Source of the DNA: Prevotellaceae bacterium
Lineage (GTDB): Bacteria > Bacteroidota > Bacteroidia > Bacteroidales > Paludibacteraceae
Length of the DNA: 6,880 nucleotides
Direction of reading: 5' to 3'
NCBI GenBank assembly: GCA_031290375.1
Contig: JAITNR010000035.1
Coordinates: 1-6,880 of the forward strand
Shown: piece after piece, positions 1-5,634 of the stretch
Numbering within the stretch: the first letter of the stretch is position 1
Layout: each line of letters begins with the position of its first letter
Notes under the pieces: model-generated
What the model was told of the DNA's origin: nothing
What the model saw: only the letters and a program-made list of their open reading frames with translations
Databases searched by the model: none
Translations under genes and position numbers: made by a program

Positions 1-61
1 GACGACCTTTTACTATACCGTTTTTGCAGTGATGTTCGCTGCCACATTTAGGACATTTCAT
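1..61 (-). CDS. IS1-like transposase, N-terminal fragment (cut by window edge)
   Basis: The reverse strand reads an ATG at 59-61 followed by 19 more open codons to the window edge (MKCPKCGSEHHCKNGIVKGR). The CPKC pair followed by a lone Cys, a basic stretch and a VKGR segment matches the N-terminal zinc-finger style of IS1-family transposases (InsA-like), where the finger helps bind the element's ends. Only 20 residues are visible, so the DDE catalytic domain, the element's far end and whether the gene is intact cannot be seen. A good Bacteroidota -7 box lies just upstream (79-87), giving a very short leader. A different zinc-ribbon protein is possible, but the combination of a finger right at the start and the KGR continuation favours a transposase. 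Confidence 0.62.
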   Translation of the reverse strand, partial: MKCPKCGSEHHCKNGIVKGR

Positions 62-78
62 ACTGATTTTTTTTGACT

Positions 79-87
79 GCAAAGATA
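79..87 (-). promoter_or_regulatory. Bacteroidota-type -7 box for the IS1-like gene
   Basis: The minus strand reads TATCTTTGC, a full match to the TAnnTTTG consensus of the Bacteroidota primary sigma factor. A TTG lies upstream at 110-112 (minus strand), 22 bp from the box, slightly longer than the usual 19-21 bp. The start codon at 61 lies about 17 bp downstream of the box, so the 5' leader would be roughly 10 nt. Confidence 0.55.
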
Positions 88-201
88 ATAAAAAAAATCT
101 ATACTAAATCAACAATGCCATTTTTTGATTTGTGTCATATCATTAATTTTCATTATTTACTCAACTTTTCATTTCTCAATTAATTTGTTTTTTTGCGATG
201 T

Positions 202-1632
202 TCATTCCAACTCCCCTATAGCTTTTTGGTACTCTACTTCCTTGATTCTGTAATCTATGCGAGCATCTATCAGGTCGCTATACGCGGTTTGCCACATAGA
301 TTGCGCAGTTATCAGGTTGGTAATTGTTTCTAACTCAACCATATATCTGTCTGTGCTGATACGCAGATTTTCCTTTGCCTGTTCAAGTGCAAATTCAGCG
401 TTTTTTACTTGCTGATAAGAGTTGATAGCGTTAAAAGTTGCCTGTTTTATATCCAATTCGAGCAATTGCATATTTTTTTGCATCTGCAACTCGGAAATCA
501 TTTTGTCGGTTTTTGCACTTTTTATTTTTTTGCTGCCCTCCCACCATGACGTAATTGGTACGGAAAGCATCACCATTACGTTGCTGACATTCATTGGGTC
601 TTGCGTCTGATTCATTATTTTCATTCCTCCCATATAACCGAATGTAGCCCCAAGTCCCAGCGTGGGCAGGTATTCGCCTCTCGCCAATTTTACCTCGCCC
701 TCTTTCAACATAATTTGCTTTTGCATCAGTTTGTATTCGGGACGGGAATAAACAGCGTCATCAGGCGGAAGTATATAATTTTCAGTAACTTGAGCCACTG
801 TATCGGTGGGGTTGATTTTTGTGCCGTAATTGACACCTATTATTCTGCAAAGAGCCATACGGGATAGTTCCAAGCCTGACTCTGCCTGCGATACCTGTGC
901 CTTAACCTGATTGTGCTGAACTTGCACTTTCATCAGTTCGTTTCGGTTAATCATCTCAACATCTGACACATCTGTGAGCATCTTTTCGAGTTCTGTCAAA
1001 AGCTTTTCGTAAGATTTTGCCAACTTAACTTTCTCTCTGACAGATACATACAGCCAATACGTTTTTTGAGCATCAACCAAAGTTTCAGCTTGTTTCAATT
1101 TGTGATTTTCCTTAGCCATTTCTGTGCCTGTTTTCGCCATCTTGTTGCCTGCAACAATTCTTCCACCCGCAAAAAGCGGTTGTTGAAGCGTTACACCTGC
1201 CATATACGCCCCTTTCATGCCTATTTCTATTGGCTTCCAATATTGAACGATGCTGCTTCTTAACATATCTGCAAGCGCATTAAGGTCAACAGGTATGGGC
1301 AATGGAATGGACGTGCCTCCCAAATCAAAAGTCGGAAGCATAGGGTCTATGTCTTTGAAAACTTTAATATTTTCAAACATATACATATAGCCTGCATTGG
1401 CACTTACTGTTGGAAAATATTTTGAAAAAATTGCCTTTTTTTCCGATTGAGCCTTAATTGTCAGCTGTTCTGCAATCTTCAAATCGTAACTGTTACGTTT
1501 AGCCATAGCCAGACAACTGTCCAAAGAAAGGTTGATAACAGCAGCACTATTGTAGTTTTGCCCAACAACTATCGAAGGTACTAAAACGATAAATAAGAGC
1601 AGTTTCTTACGCAACAGGCATTTTTTATTCAT
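202..1632 (-). CDS. TolC-family outer membrane efflux protein (OEP)
   Basis: A 476-residue outer-membrane channel of the OEP/TolC family, which as a trimer forms the exit duct for tripartite efflux pumps or type I secretion. A Sec signal peptide is seen: basic n-region (KK..RKK), hydrophobic core LLLFIVLVPSIVV and probable cleavage after VVG at residue 24. The two homologous halves are visible: the first has YFPTVSA (72-78), a strand-loop insert (about 84-140) and QQPLFAGGR (150-158); the second has YLPTLGL (321-327), VPITSWWEG (358-366) and a long C-terminal helix with DRYMVELETITNLITAQS (428-445), the usual RYxxG-TI-LLxAQ region. The long helical stretches (about 159-262 and 365-425) are coiled-coil-like. 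No membrane-fusion or RND pump gene lies beside it in the window, so the substrate is unknown. It is the last gene of the putative operon, 28 bp after the PspC-domain gene. Confidence 0.93.
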   Translation of the reverse strand: MNKKCLLRKKLLLFIVLVPSIVVGQNYNSAAVINLSLDSCLAMAKRNSYDLKIAEQLTIKAQSEKKAIFSKYFPTVSANAGYMYMFENIKVFKDIDPMLPTFDLGGTSIPLPIPVDLNALADMLRSSIVQYWKPIEIGMKGAYMAGVTLQQPLFAGGRIVAGNKMAKTGTEMAKENHKLKQAETLVDAQKTYWLYVSVREKVKLAKSYEKLLTELEKMLTDVSDVEMINRNELMKVQVQHNQVKAQVSQAESGLELSRMALCRIIGVNYGTKINPTDTVAQVTENYILPPDDAVYSRPEYKLMQKQIMLKEGEVKLARGEYLPTLGLGATFGYMGGMKIMNQTQDPMNVSNVMVMLSVPITSWWEGSKKIKSAKTDKMISELQMQKNMQLLELDIKQATFNAINSYQQVKNAEFALEQAKENLRISTDRYMVELETITNLITAQSMWQTAYSDLIDARIDYRIKEVEYQKAIGELE

Positions 1633-1660
1633 TGCTAATATTATTCAATTTCTATTTTTT

Positions 1661-1852
1661 TTACTGCTTATTGGGTATTATCAGCCACAGAATAAGGTAC
1701 ACAATTACTCCGCTAAATGCTGTTAGTATACTCAAGAGTGCGTAAACAACCCTTGTTATTGAAATTTCCCAACCAAAATATTCAGCCAAGCCTGCACAAA
1801 TGCCCGCTATCATTTTGTTATTTGATTTTGTAAGTTTTTTTTCTGTCATCAT
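1661..1852 (-). CDS. PspC-domain small membrane protein
   Basis: A 63-residue protein made almost entirely of a PspC domain. It has a basic N-terminus, the family motif MIAGICAGLAEYFGW (residues 14-28), then ISITRVVYALLSI leading into a hydrophobic span (about 34-59) that ends in LWLIIPNK, the family's usual C-terminal signature. In enterobacteria PspC senses envelope stress and signals through PspB/PspA; stand-alone PspC proteins in Bacteroidota are less well understood, and no pspA or pspB is seen here. Two consecutive ATGs (1850-1852 and 1847-1849) could start it; a purine-rich AAAAGAGAA just upstream may act as a weak ribosome site. It lies 51 bp after yidC and 28 bp before the TolC-like gene, fitting an envelope-maintenance operon. 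Confidence 0.9.
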   Translation of the reverse strand: MMTEKKLTKSNNKMIAGICAGLAEYFGWEISITRVVYALLSILTAFSGVIVYLILWLIIPNKQ

Positions 1853-1903
1853 ATTCTCTTTTACTAAAAGTTTTCTGTTTAATTTATATATTATTCTATT
1901 GTA

Positions 1904-3796
1904 CTAATTTTTTTTCTTGGCGTGTTCTCTCAAACGTTTTTGCTGTTCTTTCTGGGCTGTTTCGAGCCGCTCCATAAAGCCGGATTTCTTTTTCGGTTTT
2001 TTATTTGCCTTTGACAGTTCCAATTTTTTCAAAAGTTTATTTTCATCGACAAAAAGACGGAAAAGGTATGTCTGTCCAATTGTTATCAGCAATGAAATAA
2101 AATAATAATAACTCAATCCTGATGAATAGTCGTTAAACATAAACAAAAACATCAGCGGCATCAGATACATCATCCATTTCATCATAGCCATTTGTTGCGG
2201 TTGTCCCATATTTGAGGACATATTTATTTTTGTGTAAATAATGTTTGTTGCCGTCATCAAAAGGCAGAAGAGCGAAAGATGACTGCCCAACAGCGGAATG
2301 TCGAAATTCCACGTTAAAAATGGCACAGTGTCATAGCTTGACAAGTCGCTTGCCCATAGAAAACTTTGCTGTCGCAATTCAATAGCAGACGGGAAAAATG
2401 CAAACATGGCAAACAGTATCGGCATTTGCAGCAGCATCGGCAGACAGCCACCCATCGGACTTACGCCGACACTCTTGTACAATGCCATCTGAGCTTGCTG
2501 GCGTTCAAGTGCTTTGTCGGCAGGAATCCGCCCGTTGATTGCATCAATTTGAGGTTTCAGAACTCTCATCTTGGCTGTGGACATATACGATTTGAACGTA
2601 AAAGGCAAAATGATTATCTTGATAACCACCGTCATAAGCAGGATTATCAAGCCGTAATTTGTCATAAACGAACCGAAAAAGTTGAACAGCGGAATGATTA
2701 TCAACTGACTAACCCAGCGGAAAAGTGTCCAGCCCAAAGGGACAATTCCTTGAAGTTCAGGTTTTTGACTGCTTTCTAAACCTTTGTTAAACGATGAGAG
2801 AATTTTGTACTGATTTGGCACAAGATACCATTGCAGATTCGTTGGTTGGTTGCCTGTCGGGTCGAAAGCTACGGCAGACTCAACCGAGTAGGATTTCAGA
2901 TATTTTGAATCCTGCGGCATAACCACACTTGACAGTCTTGTGGATTGGAAAGACTGTTTCGACAAAAGCACCGTGCTAAAAAACTGGTCTTTTGCCACAA
3001 TCCACTGCAACGGCGTAGAAGCCGTTTTGGAATCGGTTTTGGAGTCGCTCAACTTGTCCATATCCTTGTCGAAAAAACGATAATTGAGCGTTGAATATCG
3101 GTTCTCAAACTTCCGCCCTTTCTCCTTCTGACTTATTTTGCATTCCCACTGTACTCCCAACTGATTGGTCATAGGAGGAAAAAGATTTGTCATATTATGC
3201 GCAACTATGTCAAAATCAATCTTATAGCTGTCGTCTTGTATGGTATAAATAAAATCAATTTTGGAAGTATCATTTACATTCAACCTCATTGTAACTGTCT
3301 TGAAATCAGTATCATGTCTGACTTCAGGAGTAAAATAGAAATTGCTTGAAGAAAGCACGCGATTATCAGCTGTTTGCAAAACAAAATCGAGGCTGTTTTC
3401 ATCTTCGCTGTCAAAAAGCACAAGTGGCAGCGAATCAAATGTTTTGTACTTTTTTAATTCGGCATAGGTTAAATTGCCGCCTTTGGGTGAAAATTTCAGT
3501 TTCAAAAGGTCCGTTTCTATTTCAACAAGCGTGCTATCTCCCTTGGCAACATTGGCAAAAAGCCCGAACTTTGCCTCCTTTATGGAGTCATTGCTTGTGT
3601 CTGTTCCTGAAACAGAGTCGTTTAACTCTTGAGTTGCCTCTTTTTCGGCAAAAAGTTGTTGCTCGTATTGAATTTGTGCAATCGAGTCATTGTATCGTTG
3701 TTTGGCAATTTCCTCTTGTGAAGGGCGATTTAACCACTGAAATCCTACAAAAATTGCTACAATCAACAGTAGCCCTACTAAAGTTTTATTGTTCAT
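1904..3796 (-). CDS. yidC: Membrane protein insertase YidC
   Basis: A 630-residue inner-membrane insertase/chaperone that places proteins in the membrane, alone or with SecYEG. Domains: N-terminal membrane anchor (about 5-22); a charged linker; a periplasmic beta-sandwich domain (about 85-345); and the conserved insertase core (about 355-585) with five more hydrophobic spans. Core motifs seen include WxLFRWVSQ (356-364), YGLIILLMTVVIK (381-393), the amphipathic C1 hairpin STAKMRVLKPQI (406-417), GGCLPMLLQMPI (449-460) and SSGLSYYY (558-565). The substrate-groove position that is Arg366 in E. coli is Lys393 here by my alignment, keeping the positive charge. The C-terminal tail (595-630) is strongly basic, consistent with ribosome contact. 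The length suits Gram-negative two-domain YidC. It lies 49 bp after adk with no clear promoter between, suggesting co-transcription. Confidence 0.98.
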   Translation of the reverse strand: MNNKTLVGLLLIVAIFVGFQWLNRPSQEEIAKQRYNDSIAQIQYEQQLFAEKEATQELNDSVSGTDTSNDSIKEAKFGLFANVAKGDSTLVEIETDLLKLKFSPKGGNLTYAELKKYKTFDSLPLVLFDSEDENSLDFVLQTADNRVLSSSNFYFTPEVRHDTDFKTVTMRLNVNDTSKIDFIYTIQDDSYKIDFDIVAHNMTNLFPPMTNQLGVQWECKISQKEKGRKFENRYSTLNYRFFDKDMDKLSDSKTDSKTASTPLQWIVAKDQFFSTVLLSKQSFQSTRLSSVVMPQDSKYLKSYSVESAVAFDPTGNQPTNLQWYLVPNQYKILSSFNKGLESSQKPELQGIVPLGWTLFRWVSQLIIIPLFNFFGSFMTNYGLIILLMTVVIKIIILPFTFKSYMSTAKMRVLKPQIDAINGRIPADKALERQQAQMALYKSVGVSPMGGCLPMLLQMPILFAMFAFFPSAIELRQQSFLWASDLSSYDTVPFLTWNFDIPLLGSHLSLFCLLMTATNIIYTKINMSSNMGQPQQMAMMKWMMYLMPLMFLFMFNDYSSGLSYYYFISLLITIGQTYLFRLFVDENKLLKKLELSKANKKPKKKSGFMERLETAQKEQQKRLREHAKKKN

Positions 3797-3845
3797 TTAT
3801 ATATTTTATAAATAATTGATTAACTGAAAATTGGTTTATAACTCA

Positions 3846-4421
3846 CTAAATTTGCATATCAATCAGTTTTTTCATTTTCTCAAAACACTCTTCGGGTGTT
3901 CCGTGATTGTTTGCTATCTTGTTATATCGGTTCGTTTTCTTGTAATAATCGCGGATTGGGGCAGTTTGATTACTGTAAATATCCAAGCGTTTTTCAATAA
4001 TTTTCAAGTTATCGTCGCTTCTGCCTGATTTGATACCTCTGGCAAGCAGCCGTTCCACAAGTGTTTTTTCGTCTGCTACAATATCTACCATAAGGTTGAT
4101 TTTTTCGCCTCTTCTGCCTAATATTTCATCTAACTCCTCTGCCTGCTTGATGGTGCGCGGAAAGCCGTCAAGGATTATCCCACTTGCGTTGTTATGTAGC
4201 TCTATCTCTTCAATTAAAATATTGATAATCATCTCGTCAGGAACCAATTCGCCTTTTGATATGAACTTGTAAATCTTTTTTCCCAGAGCCGTATTTTTTA
4301 CTGCCTCCTCTCTGAGTAACGAGCCTGTTGAGAGGTGCAAGAACCCATATTTTTTCGATATAAAAGCACTTTGCGTTCCCTTGCCTGAGCCGGGTGCTCC
4401 AAATAATATTATGATTGTCAT
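3846..4421 (-). CDS. adk: Adenylate kinase
   Basis: A 191-residue cytosolic enzyme that interconverts ATP + AMP and 2 ADP, needed for nucleotide balance. Visible motifs: P-loop GAPGSGKGT (8-16); LSTGSLLRE (30-38), an AMP-site segment; DGFPRT (85-90), the adenylate kinase signature; RLLARGIKSGRSDDN (124-138), with the lid arginines; and KRLDIYSNQTAPIRDYY (144-160). The LID is the short form without the roughly 30-residue zinc-binding insert found in many long bacterial Adk proteins; short-LID forms of about 190 residues are usual in Bacteroidota. All expected catalytic residues are present. It starts 17 bp after the stop of the upstream lipoprotein gene, suggesting that both belong to one message with yidC downstream. 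Confidence 0.97.
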   Translation of the reverse strand: MTIIILFGAPGSGKGTQSAFISKKYGFLHLSTGSLLREEAVKNTALGKKIYKFISKGELVPDEMIINILIEEIELHNNASGIILDGFPRTIKQAEELDEILGRRGEKINLMVDIVADEKTLVERLLARGIKSGRSDDNLKIIEKRLDIYSNQTAPIRDYYKKTNRYNKIANNHGTPEECFEKMKKLIDMQI

Positions 4422-4438
4422 TTATTTTTTTTATCTAC

Positions 4439-4831
4439 TTATTGGAATTTACTAAATGTAAATCTCTCTCCGTATTCGTTTTTATATGAGAGAGTTGTGC
4501 TGCTTAATGTAATCACGGTGTACGATTTTGGAATTACCTGTCCCATTTCTCCCTTGTGAATAATCTTCAGATTTGCTCCCTCCAGCGACCAGTCAAAAGC
4601 CTGTGCTTCCTTTTCGGTTACGTCATCGGAGGTATCCCAGGTAACGCCTTTTCCACCTGTATCGTAACGATAACAGTCGTAGCCGTTGCTACCGTTCTGC
4701 GCCGTTACAGGACGCCTCCACTTGCCAATCATCAGCGAAGAGGAAAATTGCGTCTCATATTCATTGCAAGACTCTAATAAACAGATACTTATTAGGGTAA
4801 CTAATATAGTGACAATTTGGTTATGCTTCAT
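4439..4831 (-). CDS. Small lipocalin-like lipoprotein (hypothetical)
   Basis: A 130-residue predicted lipoprotein. From the ATG at 4831 it has MKHNQ, a hydrophobic core (IVTILVTLISICLL) and a lipobox LESC with the acylated Cys at residue 22. The mature part begins NEYETQFSSSLMIGKWRR; the pattern GKW, alternating strands, LEGANLKI, YTVITLSSTTLSYKNEYGERFTF resembles lipocalin-like domains common in secreted Bacteroidota lipoproteins, which form a small beta-barrel. The frame stays open to an ATG at 4906, but that start would lie upstream of the promoter box at 4872-4880 and would bury the signal peptide 25 residues inside; the inner start is therefore chosen. It is the first gene of the putative lipoprotein-adk-yidC-pspC-tolC unit. 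Ligand and role are unknown; the lipocalin assignment rests on pattern only. Confidence 0.8.
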   Translation of the reverse strand: MKHNQIVTILVTLISICLLESCNEYETQFSSSLMIGKWRRPVTAQNGSNGYDCYRYDTGGKGVTWDTSDDVTEKEAQAFDWSLEGANLKIIHKGEMGQVIPKSYTVITLSSTTLSYKNEYGERFTFSKFQ

Positions 4832-4871
4832 AAACTTATATTGCAAAATTGTAGTTGAACTAAAAACATGT

Positions 4872-4880
4872 GCAAAGTTA
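4872..4880 (-). promoter_or_regulatory. Promoter -7 box for the lipoprotein-adk-yidC unit
   Basis: The minus strand reads TAACTTTGC, a full TAnnTTTG match. A weak TTG (4904-4906, minus strand) lies 23 bp upstream. The expected transcript would start around 4866, leaving a leader of about 35 nt before the ATG at 4831. This is the only clear promoter-like box ahead of the five minus-strand genes, and it rules against the longer lipoprotein start at 4906. Confidence 0.6.
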
Positions 4881-4995
4881 CAAGATTTTTTTGGAAACTG
4901 ATACAACTTTCGGAAAATGGCAAAACTTTTTTCGAGATGCTGTGAAAAAAGTTTGAAATAGAATATGCTTACATTTTTTTCTCCGTTAGAACATA

Positions 4996-5100
4996 CATAT
5001 CAATAAAAACAATCGCTTGCCCACATCACACCAACTTCGCAGGAGTTCAACTCCTGCGGAGTTGCGGCAAATAAGAGAGCCTGCACTGTTTATTGATATG
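4996..5100. repeat. Palindromic element with terminal inverted repeats (REP/MITE-like)
   Basis: A segment of 105 bp begins with CATATCAATA (4996-5005) and ends with its exact reverse complement TATTGATATG (5091-5100). At its core is a strong hairpin: 5032-5047 pairs with 5049-5064 over 16 positions around one central base, with a single T/G exception that would pair as G-U in a plus-strand RNA. No open frame is present. The design (terminal repeats around a hairpin, no gene) fits a non-autonomous mobile element or REP-type repeat. A further copy of the end sequence, extended to 17 bp with one mismatch, recurs at 5474-5490. Confidence 0.6.
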
Positions 5101-5131
5101 AAAATCCTATGGATTTTTAAACAACTTGTTT
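5101..5131. repeat. Two adjacent small perfect palindromes
   Basis: AAAATCC (5101-5107), TAT, GGATTTT (5111-5117) forms a perfect 7-bp stem directly abutting the preceding terminal repeat. It is followed by AAACAA-C-TTGTTT (5119-5131). The first is followed by a short T/A run, but no gene points into it, so a terminator role is doubtful. Confidence 0.45.
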
Positions 5132-5171
5132 AGGTACAAAAAATAAATAACTTGTAATGTTTTTAATTTCT

Positions 5172-5197
5172 GGATTGCTTCGTTCCTCAAAATGACG
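5172..5197. repeat. Fragment of a CGTCATT...GCAATCC intergenic repeat
   Basis: On the minus strand this 26-bp stretch starts CGTCATT, carries GAGGAACGAA in the middle and ends GCAATCC. It resembles the GTCATTGCGAGGAACGAAGCAATC-type intergenic repeats known from many bacterial genomes. It shares the same outer bases with the arm at 6801-6827 in this window (CGTCATT and GCAATCC). Here it appears as a single degraded copy without a partner arm. Confidence 0.4.
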
Positions 5198-5232
5198 CAT
5201 TGCGTTTGGACTTCGCGTGATAACTGCATTTA

Positions 5233-5275
5233 TGTCCGTATGACAAAATGTAAATAATCGTAAGTGAAACTTACG
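5233..5275. repeat. Degenerate GCCC-repeat relative plus a CGTAAGT hairpin
   Basis: Positions 5233-5253 match the reverse complement of 5451-5471 at 15 of 21 positions, including a perfect 10-bp block CAAAATGTAA. Immediately after it, CGTAAGT (5259-5265), GAA, ACTTACG (5269-5275) forms a perfect 7-bp stem with a 3-nt loop. No coding sequence covers either. Confidence 0.4.
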
Positions 5276-5290
5276 GCTAAAAATAACCCG

Positions 5291-5348
5291 CACCTCAACC
5301 CGTAGGGTTGAACCATGATACTAATTCAACCCACATTAGGTTGAGGTG
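5291..5348. repeat. Nested two-tier hairpin of 58 bp
   Basis: The outer arms CACCTCAACC (5291-5300) and GGTTGAGGTG (5339-5348) are exact reverse complements. Inside them GGGTTGAA (5305-5312) and TTCAACCC (5325-5332) are also exact reverse complements, separated by a 12-nt loop. Internal loops of 4 and 6 nt join the two stems, so 18 base pairs form in one long hairpin. An alternative fold is possible because CAACCC (5296-5301) can also pair locally with GGGTTG (5305-5310). There is no T-run on either side, so an ordinary intrinsic terminator is unlikely. Confidence 0.6.
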
Positions 5349-5395
5349 TGGAATATTGTGTTTCCGCAGGTTTCACCTATGGTTATTCACATAAC

Positions 5396-5471
5396 GCCCT
5401 ACGGGCCAAAACATTTTAATGAATAACTAAATGCGGACCTTGCGTGAAAGTTACATTTTGCCTGTAGGGCA
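5396..5471. repeat. Inverted pair of GCCC/GGGC hairpins (REP doublet-like)
   Basis: GCCCTACGGGC (5396-5406) is a 4-bp GC stem with a 3-nt loop, followed by CAAAACATTTT. At 5460-5470 the plus strand reads GCCTGTAGGGC; its reverse complement is GCCCTACAGGC followed by AAAATGT. The two are thus head-to-head copies of one motif (GCCCTACrGGC plus an AAAA-rich tail), about 50 bp apart, the arrangement seen in BIME-type REP doublets. Confidence 0.45.
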
Positions 5472-5473
5472 TT

Positions 5474-5521
5474 CATATCAATAGAAACAAATGCAGCCCG
5501 ACCAAAACCTCGTAGATGTTT
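5474..5521. repeat. Second copy of the CATATCAATA element end
   Basis: Positions 5474-5490 match 4996-5012 at 16 of 17 bases. The same plan then follows: a GCCC block and an imperfect hairpin (AAAC-C-TC, GTA, GA-T-GTTT at 5505-5521), corresponding in place to the strong hairpin of the first copy. No matching inverted end is found downstream before the terminator at 5594, so this looks like a half-element or a decayed copy. Confidence 0.45.
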
Positions 5522-5593
5522 CATCTTATCTGTTTTTCATTGCTTAATCCGTGTCATTCTTTGGAATTATGGGATAGGATGAGATAATAAATG

Positions 5594-5626
5594 AAAAGGG
5601 GTTCCAAATTTTTGAAAACCCTTTTT
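5594..5626 (-). terminator. Hairpin terminator after the Ig-like lipoprotein gene
   Basis: AAAAGGG and CCCTTTT arms, extended by TT/AA past a bulged base, surround an AT-rich loop. The minus-strand RNA ends in CCCCUUUUC plus a U/A-rich tail, 9 nt after the stop codon of the gene at 5635-5997. T-rich sequence on the other side means it could work in both directions, but no plus-strand gene leads into it. Confidence 0.6.
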
Positions 5627-5634
5627 ATTGCTGA

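Noticed and set aside
1858..1870. Small palindrome CTTTT-AGT-AAAAG before the PspC-domain gene
   Set aside because: The stem is only five pairs and almost all A-T; it is not stable enough to claim as a regulatory site or terminator.
2366..2779. Plus-strand open frame of 137 codons inside yidC
   Set aside because: Antisense to the conserved YidC insertase core; rich in His, Arg, Gln and Cys with no family pattern.
3346..3819. Plus-strand open frame of 157 codons opposite the start of yidC
   Set aside because: It lies entirely antisense to the strongly supported YidC periplasmic domain, has no recognisable domain or signal, and has composition typical of a shadow frame.
4832..4906. 25-codon N-terminal extension of the lipocalin-like lipoprotein
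   Set aside because: It would place the promoter box inside the gene and the signal peptide internally; the inner ATG gives a standard lipoprotein signal.
5291..5348. Intrinsic terminator or riboswitch
   Set aside because: No T-run follows on either strand, no gene lies close enough downstream to be controlled, and no known riboswitch pattern is recognised.
4996..5521. CRISPR array
   Set aside because: Repeats are few, unequal, in mixed orientations and not regularly spaced; no cas genes are present.
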